From NCBI RefSeq assembly GCF_947623445.1, contig NC_135244.1, positions 8,680,001 through 8,744,000 of the forward strand: a stretch of 64,000 bases of DNA, written 5' to 3'. How positions within the stretch are numbered: the stretch's first letter is position 1; the number at the start of each line of letters is the position of its first letter. The DNA comes from Clavelina lepadiformis (taxonomy: Eukaryota > Chordata > Ascidiacea > Aplousobranchia > Clavelinidae). Below the pieces are notes generated by a model. That model saw only the letters and a list, made by a program, of their open reading frames with translations. It was not told where the DNA came from and ran no database searches. Below are positions 1-12,000 of this stretch, one piece after another. Position numbers and translations under genes: made by a program.

Positions 1-3000
1 TCATTTGGTACTTGTTTGGTGGGCTTCTTCACAATATCCGTTACTTCTGAGGTTTTACTAGCACCATGTGACGACATGCAGACAATATTACTTACTTCTA
101 AGTTGGTTGGTTTGGGAGACAGGTTTATTACTTTAGGTAAATCAACTACCAGGTTTGCAAAGCATTTTTCTTCAGTAGTTTTCTCTTCCACTCTTAAACT
201 AAAAAGTAACTTAAATTGATCATCTGATCATGACAAGATATTAGATAAGTTGAATGGAAGATGTACCAGGAAACATGTTTACCAGTGCTAAAACTGTTTT
301 AAAGTAAAATACCCCATCACAATACATCTTGTAACATTCTGTTCAAAGGATGCTACCTGTTTAAATTATTTGTTTTTCAAATGCTACAGCCAGTGGGCTA
401 CAGCATGGCCAGGTGAAATATGGACCACATCACAAAAGGTAGTATTTAGTACATTTAGGCATAACTGAGATGAGCAGATACACTAATTGACTTTCGAGGT
501 TGATGCAAAAGAGGTAACACAATTTGTAGAATGCACATTTACCACATAGCTCATTGTTACATTACAATACTCAATTCTTGCAACTAAATCTATACTGCCA
601 ATAAGCCATTTGCAAATTGTCATGTTGGATACTCACTAAAACACAAGTTTAAGCTATGTGTTGATCGTTTATCTGTTATTATTTAACTGATAGTGTTTTA
701 TATAATTTATAGTGTAGTGTAGCACACACAAACTACAAAAATTCATTAGGTAGTTCGTCCTCCATATTGTATCAAATGCTTATGTTGAGAACCACTGGGC
801 CAGATCTATAACACAACCACTACTAAGAACGGAATACACAAATAGATTTTCATGGCTAACCTCACTAAAGAAGGTATTGTTGGCATTGACGTTGACAAGT
901 CAACAGAACTTGTATGATTTTCATCCAAGTCAGCTGATTTTGACCAAGATGTCTTGGAATCAGCACTAGTAGAGTGTAATGTTTGGAGGTTGGGTGTAGA
1001 AGTCGAGATTGTAGTTTGCTCACTTGTAATGCTCTTACGAGTATCTTTACTGCGCTTGAGGTATTCTTGTAGCGAGACCTATTATTGTAAAGTCAATAAT
1101 TTTATAACTCCTGAAACACCACGAAAATATATTGCAAATGAGGATTAATACAAAACCTTTTTCTTGGTAGGCGCAGTCTGACCATCATCTTGTACAGGCA
1201 TAATGCATTGTGTAGAGCAGGTTACAACGGTGGTAGGTAATTTGTATGTTAAACTGTGGGTTTCTGAGGTCACAGGATACATGACTGGATGATTCTGTTG
1301 TGGTTGGATATCTCCATTCAATCGCTGTGTTATGATTGGTAAGCACTTATTTTCTTGAATAATCGCCGATGATGAGGTACTGGGCTTTATCTGTGAAAAA
1401 CATTGAACCATTTGCAAAACTTAAACCGACATACTACATGGTGGGACATACAAACAGACAAGTGAGTATAAATTTAGCATTCCCAACCTCAAAAGAAGTT
1501 GTGCTACATGATTATCACGAATAAAGTATTACTTCCTTCAGCAGTATCACATATACTGTCATGTATCATGTAATAAACAATGCCTTGAAAGTTTTTTAAT
1601 AGTTCAAGAGAAAACATAAATGCAGGCAGTGATAAGCAACAAGCATGCACATTCAGCTGTCAGTATTACATATGCAAATACACTGAGTACAGAAAACAAT
1701 TTGACCAAACCCTAACAAGGCAGCATCTTTATTATCAACTTAAATCAAAGGTGGTAACCCGATAACCATATTATGGCCATTTAGATAACTTAGTTATATA
1801 ACAAAGTGTGATAATGTCTTCACACAAAAAAACGACTGCACTGAATACCAATATAATGAAAATGAATAAGGGATCCCATTATTTCTAAGATACCTCAATT
1901 TCATCACTTCCAGTTGATGCATCTGGTAATCTAGTGGTATTGGTACATGAAGCCTCAATGATATCACTATCGTCATCAGAAATATTCTAATGTTGAAATG
2001 GTGATGCAAAAGATAACAAAAGATGTGCATTAGGCATACAGATGTCATCATGCAAATGGTATAGATGGCTAACATGCATGTGTTATTTATGGACAAATGC
2101 GCTGGACATGACAAAGCTGTATTATTGCACATATATCAACAAGGCTTAAGCATTTATTGTTAACTTTGAGTATCTCAAAGATGTATACTTATCAGTTATC
2201 ACTCAACAATCTAAACTTTCTTATTAATAAAATATCATGCATTATTTGAAGCAGCCAACAGCTAAGCTAAATCTAAAAAAAAGAAGTCTATTTTGCAAGC
2301 TTTCTGCAATTTACCCAAAGATACACCTGTACAACTAAATTTAGTAGGCTCTGCCAAGAGGTAAATGTTAATTTAACATAGACACTGCTTACGAAAAACA
2401 TCTTTACAAGTACAAGTCAAAATTCAATACAGATTATATAGGATGTGGGTCATATAGGATAATGACTTTGCTAAATACTTCCTCATAGCTGATAGGCAGA
2501 CTAAACCACTTACCTCATATTCCATTGCTGGTAGCACCCTTGATTCACCTAATACTTGTGGTAAACAATGAGTTTGACTTAATGAGTCAACATATTCAGC
2601 ACTGTCCATGCTCACGGAATCCATTTCCATTACATCCAAAATTTCATTTTCAGGAACAGATTCATTATCAATTGAATTAGTTTTGTTAGAGGCTGAAGGT
2701 TCAGCAATGGCACTTTGGTTGGAATCCACAGATAAATTGTCTTTGTTATCTGTGTCTTCAAAAGGCGGAGAGAAAATTTTCAACAAACGCTTTTTGAAAA
2801 ATGAACAAGTCTTGTTTTGCAGAACTTGTTTTTCATTGTCATCAGCAGCATGAAGTGGAAAAAGATCTTCTTTGGCCATATGTAGCCATTTCTACAAACA
2901 AACATCACACAACTTTGCAAAATTTAATTAAGGTGTAGCATATCTGAACACATTCACAGTGAAGACAAAGAGCAAAGGTGATTAAAAATGTACGAGAAAG

Positions 3001-6000
3001 AAAAGTAATATCTTACAAAAAATTATATACAAAGATTAAGCCAAATAATAAAAAATGATGAGAATGAAAAACTACTCTTCAGTAACGCAAACCTTTTTCA
3101 GGAATTTTTCACAGTCATATTTCTTTGAATGATTTGAGGTGGCTCTTATACGAACTTGACCACTAGGTATACCAGGCCTAAACATCCATGGCACAAAAGT
3201 ACATGTTGTGGCAGGATAACTAGTGGTGTATGAAACTGTGGTCACACGAGCATTTGCTAAAAAAAAACAATGTTGGCCATAAAATAGAAAAGTCTAATTA
3301 AATACCAATAATTTCAATATTTATGATGCTGAAGGAAACTCAACATATAAATATTTAGTTGAAATTTACGAGACCAATACCCTTAATACAACATTTTTGA
3401 AAAAATAAATTCTCAAACAAAGAAATACATCTCACTTTATCATGCTTAACTGGATACAACTTTTTGCAGAAGAGCAATTGATACCAATACGATGCATACC
3501 TGTTGTGGTGTCCAATAAGCTTGAGGTTTTTTTAGCTTTACCGGACTTAGTACTGCTGTTGTCATTTGTAGATAACTGCACAGTAGATTGAGTTTCAGAG
3601 GACAAACTTGTTGCACTTGACTTAACGACAGAGGACTCTTCTGTGTCTTTAGCTTCTCGCTTGACTGACTCACTTTCGTCATTATTCAATTCCTGTGACT
3701 TGAAACCATTGTCAAAGGAAGATTTGCTGGCAGCATCATCTTTCAATACTTCTAATAAAGAAAAGTCAGCACTAATAGGCCCTGAAATGGCAGCACTTGG
3801 GAGTGGAGAACTGTTCCTCGACAAGTTGTCACAGTTGGACAGAATGGTCTGAGCTGATGTTTCGTCATTGACCGTCTCGATTGGAGTACTATTACTGCAC
3901 GTATTTTCTGCAGAAAGTATACTTGGTTCAATTGTCAATGGTGGTAGCCAAGGTACTGAGTCCGATGATACTGTATCTGGCAAAGTCAAGTTATCGCAAG
4001 AATGATTCGAATCTTCTGCTTCCACTGACAGACTTGGTGACATGACATCTTCAAATGATGGGCCCCTGCTTTTCCTTGAGTGTCTGCGCCCACCTCGATT
4101 GGACTTTTTCCTGTATACAAAAATTTTTCGTGGTCATGTCAGTAAAAAGTGATCAATCAAAGTAAAAAAAATTTGGGTTGTTTTGTAATACCTGTTTACT
4201 CTTTTTATGGGAGCGACAGAAGCTGATGTAGTTGTGTGAACACTTTCACTTGATAAGAGGTTACTATTTGCAATACCAACCTGGATAGTTTAACACGTTT
4301 TTGTAAGAAAGACACTTCAGCGAAGAATTTTCAGGAAAAGCTAAATTGCAAAACAATTTAATTCTACATCAACTTACATCTTGCAAATTGTTGACAGAAC
4401 CTAATGAATGAAGTGATTCTAGCTTCAGAGGATGGGCTTTTACATCTAGTGGGGATGAGTTAGAATGGTGTAGTTCTTTTTTCTTTTCTTTCCGTTCCAT
4501 TCGTTCAAACGCACGAATATAAGCCTCCATTTTTCGATCTTCTCGAGACTGGTGTAGCGTTAAACACAATTAAGTTGTTTCATTTCAAATTATGTCATAA
4601 AATACAAAATTTCATTGCTTTGTTAAGCTACCTTCTTTCTTTGATTTTCATGGTTATGGTCCTCACAAGCATTATCACCAGTGACATTGTTCATGTCATG
4701 GTCAGAACTAATATAACCATTTGTCTGTTGAACAAACAATGACCACAAGTTAATCAATAACCACTACGCACACATCCATATACAAAAAATCATCCTCCAA
4801 CTTGAAAACTGGTTAAATTTTAATTCAAAATTTTCACTCACACTGTTGTGAATGCGTGTCAAACTGAGCCGTAACGGTGATACCTCCCTCCCTTTGTTAT
4901 GCTTTGTTTCATCTCTGTTAATCGAAGAAAATCAAAGATGAAAAGTAAGAATTGGAAAAAGAACAAAGCATTTCAAACATAAATTTCACTTTTTACTGTA
5001 AGAAAGAAATCAAGCTAAATTAAAAACATACTGTTTCAATGAGGAAAGCTTGAAAACAGGACAATCGTTGTATCTGCCACAGCTGCACTCAACATCGTAT
5101 ACACTGCAGAAAAGATAATTGGGTTGTTGCACTAATTAAAACTCACGCTAATTAATAGCGCTTAGTCAGTGCATGACTGACATGACGCATAAACCAACAA
5201 CAACTAAGAAAAACAGGAAATCTTTTATCCTCACAAAGTAAGGTAAAATGCAACTCACCAATTTTGGTACTGGTAATCAAACGGTATAGTTATTTCAGAG
5301 CCTATGGAAATGTTTTCTTTAGAGTACACTATTAGATGTGGCTTGTTGTCTTCTGTAACGTGGCGAAGCTAAGACAAATTTTTAACATAAAAATGTTGAC
5401 ATGTGTTACTGACAAAATACATCATCACTGATTATATACTAAAAATGGCAGCAAAGTTAATAAGCGCTTACCTCACAGTTTGGGCAGCAAGATCTTCTAA
5501 GATAACGGGCAATGTTTCCATATTTTCTGCTATCCACACATATCTTAAGACCATCACATTCATCGTAGAAGAAGACATATGGATATGGCCTAAACATACA
5601 GCAAAATACAACATATTGCAGCGCTGTATATGTTTATTGTAAACATAACAAATGAAGGCTTTTTAACCTCTTAAACAGTGCTGAATTGGCTGCTTCGGTT
5701 TCGTTTGACAACATGTAAGAGCCCTTAACTTCAACAACTGGCTTTGAAATACATATATCTTCCATTGCCATGATGCGACTTCGTAACTGCTTCACCTAAA
5801 TCAAAATAGAGTAAAAATGTGATGGCTAATGATAACACTGGCCAACAAAAAAAACATTTTTTTTGAGTGCCAAAGATATTTTGATGGTTTCTGGGTAATT
5901 TTGGGCTGCTGAGTCCGAAAATAACATTCGTTTCTTTGAATTGGCTCTAGTTTTTGAGATATCGATGTTTTTTATTTTTGACAAGAGAAAAATCGTTAAC

Positions 6001-9000
6001 TTTAGTATCTGCCAATTGTGAACACAAGCATCAGTAAAATACATATTGGAAATGTCTCTTAGGCAGTATGCATTACTTATTTTGGACCAGATACTCCACT
6101 ATGTCTATTTGTTATTGTAGCATCCCATTACTTCAGAAACAAGGCATTGAAAACACTCCATTTTCGGCATCATTCTGATAAGCTACAGTTTCTTTGTATT
6201 GTTCACCACATGTACAGTGTAGAGTACTCCCTTCAGTTATCACATCATATCAATATCTCATTTTATAGCTATATTGTTGTAGACTAAAGATGTTGTAATC
6301 AGAGTTTAATAGTTCTGTAGCCAGAGAAAGGAATACCACCAGTCAAGTTCAAGCTATTGCTCACATAACTAAGTTTGGAAAACGTGGAGGTTTTTTGTAA
6401 TTCAAGTGAGAATTGAGTTCATTAGTGGAAGTTTGACAATATGCTTAGGCCTTGTCACTGGGAGGATGCATTTTCCTGTGACTGAATTGACAACCTGTCA
6501 CATTTTCGTTCAGTATATATATGCTCTGCAAGTGAGAGCAGTGGAAGTGTGTTCGAAAGCAGTCCATTCATTCCAGAGCCATTCAAGCAGGAGGAGCTGA
6601 GCGATCTTATCAGGGATCTCAACTTATCCAAAGAAGCAGCAGAAATTTTGGCATCCTGACTCAAAGACAAAAACTGCCTTGGAACCGGAGCTTCAATAAC
6701 ATTCTACCGTACAAGAGAGAAAGAATTACTTCCGTATTTTAGCCAACAAGATGAACTTTTTTACTGCAAAGACATCGAAGGGCTTCTGCTGAAAATGGGA
6801 GTGCCACAATATAGACCTCAAGAGTGGCGCTTATTCATAGACAGTTCGAAAAGGAGTTTGAAATGTGTATTGCTACATAATGGTAACAGATATGCATCTC
6901 TCCCAATTGGCCACTCAACAAAACTAAAAGAAGAGTACAACAACATTAAAACGGTATTACAGAAACTGGATTATGACTCTCACCAATGGTTAATCTGTGT
7001 AGACTTGAAGATGGTAAATTTTTTGCTTGGCCAGCAAAGCGGCTATACAAAATACCCATGTTTTATCTGCTTGTGGGATAGCCGAGCGCGCACTGATCAC
7101 TGGGTGAAGAAAGGGTGGCCACTTAGAGATTCCATGAGAGTAGGTGAAGGTAACATCATAAATGAACCTTTAGTTGCTAGAGAGAAGATCATCATTCCAC
7201 CGCTTCACATAAAACTTGGTTTGATGAAGCAATTTGTGAAAGCCTTGCCTGCAACTGGGGATTGCTTCAACTATATTTGCAGAACATTTCCTGCTTTGAC
7301 CATCGAAAAGCTTAAAGCAGGCATTTTTGATGGCCCTCAGATCCGCAAACTCATAAAGGATGTGTGTTTTGTGCAGTCCATGACAGACACAGAGTCTGCT
7401 GCTTGGCAATCGTTTGTTTTAGTCACACAGAACTTTCTTGGTAACCGAAAAGCTGAAAATTACCAAGAATTGGTGGAAGATATGCTTTCCAAGTTGAAAG
7501 ATTTGGGTGTGAAGATGAGTATCAAGGTTCACTATCTCTTCAGCCACTTAGATCGTTTTCCTGCAAACCTTGGTGATCTAAGTGAAGAGCAGGGAGAAAG
7601 GTTCCACCAGGACATTAAGGTCATGGAAGAGAGGTATTAGGGCAGGTGGGATGCCCATATGATGGCCGACTACTGTTGGAGTCTCCAACGTGACTGCTTG
7701 GCTGCATCACATTCCAGAAATTCGTACAAAAGAAAATTTACAAGCATCGACTAATTTTTTTGTATTACAGTACCGATATATGATTGATTACCGTGCTTTG
7801 ACAGCTTACTAAATGTACTTTGAGCGTTTCTAAAAGTAGTGTTTGTGCTTTGACGTTGCCTGTTTTTGCGTTACAAAAATCTGTTGTTTACTGCTAACAT
7901 TGCCTAAGTTTTATAATTTTTGCTTGATTTTCACATGAAACATGATTCGCGTAAAGAAGGCTCTCTGTGTTAACGATTGCGTCTTTAACAATATCGCATC
8001 AGAAATAGAAGAATACTGTATGCACATGATTGAAAAGACAGATGTAGACTCATCAAAGTTGTAGTATAAAGAGAATTTTACCTATGTCAAAATTTGCGTA
8101 TTTTTAGCACTTTTTGAAACAAAAATATGGAATATCTCAAAAACTAGAGCCAATTCGGAAAAACTAATGCCATTTTTGGATTCAGCGACATAAAAATACC
8201 CTAAAACCGTTGAAACTTTCTTGGCACCAAAATGTGTGTTGACCAGTGTAATGCTAATAAAGTGAAAATCATTACACAAACCTTTGCAAGCTGCATACGC
8301 AACTGAGATAAGACAACATCCACTTGCTTTGCCTTTGAATTTTTATACGAAGATGATAAAACAGCTTGTAGTAGGTCTTGTGTATAGATGTTTTCATCTA
8401 TTTCCTGATAACTTTCATTCCATTCTCTGAAAAAAACAAAAGAATTATGTTTGATACAACAGAATAACTTATTACACAATTACCTTTTAATATAGTGGTA
8501 ATACAAAATTTACATAAAATACTCCATATTTGTTTCACATACGTTAGTTTCCTAGCCCAAGAAAAGTTGATTCCATTGGTATCATCTTCAACATTGTCAT
8601 TAAATGAGGACTGAAAACAATTAATAATAAAGAAAAAGATAAATATGTAAAAATACGTTATAATATCACACAATATCGCAGAGAAATAAGATAAAAATTA
8701 ACAGCCTCACAACATATCTCTATGCCCGACCATATATTACTAACAATTAACAAGATATTAGTGATTTTCAAGTACCTTAGACCTTGATCGAGATCGTTTA
8801 TGGTCCACTGAGTTTGCCTAAAATAAAGAGTTGAATTATTCAATACAGTAGTTTGGTAAAAAATATGACCTCACCACGAGAACACTTAAATATATTTAAA
8901 ATAGCACCTTTTTCGCAGGCTTTTTGTCATCTTCTTTACTTCGTTTTCGTTTTTTGCCAGAACCAAGAATACCGGATTTTTTCGCTGAGCGATTGGATGC

Positions 9001-12000
9001 TATTGTGAAAGTCAAGCTGGTTGGAGTTGACTGCACAGCACTGTATATTACTTTGCCTTTATCATCACCACTTTCTGTTCCACTGCTGTCTGGGTCAGAA
9101 CGCACTGAATAGAAATGTTTTGGTTTCTGTAACTATGCGAATAATAAATGAAAACAATAACTGTGAAATAGATGACACCGCTATTTTGCATTTGTTATAA
9201 AAAGATCTATATAATCCACACATGGCATACTTAAATCTTCTTTTTTCCGTGCTTGTAATTTGGCAGCCTCTTCTCTGTTAAGCACTCTGTAAGAATAACT
9301 TCACGCTTTAAAAACAAATTTAAACCAACAACAGCTGCGCTTGTTCTACATACAAGTAAAAAATATGCATCCTAAATCACAACACTTGGGTAATAACAGC
9401 ATATATTTTTGTACCTTGGATTGCATATCTCACATAGATAGATGTCTGGTATTCCATTTCGATCAATACCCATGCAATCAATATGCTGCCACACACTGCA
9501 CTTATCACAGCAGATCATATATCCATCATCATGTGAATACCTAATACATAGCAAGCAATTATTACTCAAGCTATATAAACATGTAGCAGAAATGTCAATA
9601 AAGACAAGAAAGGAGAAAAATCAGTTTCTTACCCACAAATACATCTTGTAACATCTCCATGAGCAATGCTAATGTCGGATGACAAACCATTTGTTTGGAT
9701 CAAAGCTGCAGCCTTCTGCAGTGAATTTTCCATATTTAATATTCCTAGCACAAATTTAGAAGAAATTATTTAAATAATAGAACTCTGTCATCTACCAAAA
9801 AATAAAAATGCATCCCAACACCAATTTACTTACATAAATAATTTATTTCAAAACTTATTAATGAGAAAATATAAATTATAGAAATGATCCATCGCAAAAC
9901 ATTTTGAAAACTGTGTATCCATAAAAAGTTATTTCCAATACATTGCTGTCCTTTCACTGTGCAAGATGGTTAAATTAGCCAGTAAAATAACGATCAAAAC
10001 AATACTAAGAACCACCAACAAACATACCATTTTTGGTAGAAAGTGATGAGGCTATGCAAGATGTAGCAGATACCAGTGCTGGGCTTTCCTTCAGACACAT
10101 TGTATTTTTTCTGCCACTTACTCCACTTGACAGCAGAGCATGAGAAGAATATTCAGAAGTTGGTGATAGAGGAGGAGACAGAGGTGTAGCTGGTGGGGGA
10201 AGGGGTGCCCCGTAATTGTGGTCCTACAAAAATGTTTCTTGTTATACTTTTGATTTCAGCTCAAACACACGTAACTGTTTTCATAAGAAAATCTTAAAGG
10301 AATGCATCTACTGTATAACTAAATCTTTTTATTTTACTCCATATATTAATTATGACAATCAAGTGTTCAGCACAAGACTATGCAATTAAATTACTTCAAC
10401 ATTAAAAAAAAACGAACAACTGAAGTGTGCACAAACTGACAGTCTATAAAGACTTTATTCAGTCAACATTTGACTCATAACTGAATAACAGAATTGTGTA
10501 TAATGAAAAGAAAATGGAATATATATAAATAATAAATATCAATAGCTACCTATCTACGTTGTCATAGGAGTACTGCAAGAAGCGCAATATGTAGTCAAGC
10601 AAGGTAAAAATACATTACCAGCTCTTTTACCTTCTGAGATATATAAATTATTAATTTTTTCTGTGCTTCTACAAATGTAGGACCATTTTCAACTTGAAAT
10701 GCTTTTCTATAGACATCAATAAGGTACATAGACTATATATATATAAATTTAGTGTTTTTGTAGCCAGCATTTGGGGCAGTAAAAACACACTTAAGGGGTA
10801 AAAAGTAAGCTTTCATTGAATGCTTGCTTATGGGTTTATGTTTCAAATTTTCAATAAACGAAACATGATAATTGATAAGTTATTATTATCCAACATTGAC
10901 TTTGATGTTTTACTTGTTTACTATAAAAACATACATATTTTTATGAACATTCTGCAAGATCGAAGAGGTTATGTCAGTAAAATGTTCTCATTATACGAAA
11001 TAAGAGACTATAAATATTGTGCAAATAACATCTATCCTAAATGCTGCAATTTATGATTTTTTTCTAGAATTTTTTGAAATATTTCTCCAAGATGATTTGG
11101 AAAACAAAGTGACTATTTAACCATATGTAGGTCATGTAGCCTATTGTTAAAGATAAGTGGTTAGGTTATGAAAATGGGTATGTAAAAAGTAGATTTTAGC
11201 TATTTAACGTTTCGTTTGAGGCAGATTTAGATTAGAAGGTAGATTTAGGTTACTGTGTTATAACATTCAGATTACGTTAACAAGAAACTGTGAAAAACAG
11301 CTTTGAGCACACGATTTTTTCCGGTGAAATAGTGGCAGCTTTTGGAAAAGGCCAATTTTTCAATCTCTAAACAAAGGGTTTTGATAAATTAAACTCAATA
11401 CTTTTTTTGAAACAATTTTCTTTGTGCGTTTACAGCTTAGACAGGTTTTAAGATATAACCGACCTGCAGCGTCCCAGAGAAATTTCTAGTGTTCAACTAC
11501 ATTTACGTTACAATTTGGTCCACAATACCAATTTCTCAGGTTCAATGTTCAAACTTAAAAGTGCTTGCTGAATTATGCTGTATTAACATTTATTAGGGAA
11601 TGCTACAGAATCCATCATGATAAAAAAAAGTATAACTGGGGGAAAAAAAACAATGTTTCACATCAATAGCTTGGATCAATGTTTATTAGACGATAGGTCA
11701 TACTTTCTAAGCCATGAACAAAAGAAAAAAAACAATAAATGAAGCCTATAAGCAATACATCCTATCACAACGGTCCACAACCACAGGTCCGCAAAGGTTT
11801 CACCTACCTAACATGAAACATTAAAATAGATACTTTTATCGTATAGAACAGTGGTTCCCAACTAGTTTTAGGCTATGGACCATCAGAAAAGGCTTTTGAC
11901 TTTCCTGGAACACTAAAATAATCTTCCTTATAAAAAATAATTCATTCCTTAAAAAATACACTTTAAACCCATAATGGCGGCTTCCACCTGCATGCTGACG

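Noticed and set aside
10620..10740. Possible extra KMT2E exon on the minus strand ([17 protein letters not shown])
   Set aside because: The frame is open with plausible splice sites, but it matches nothing in the family, and the flanking exons already join in phase without it.
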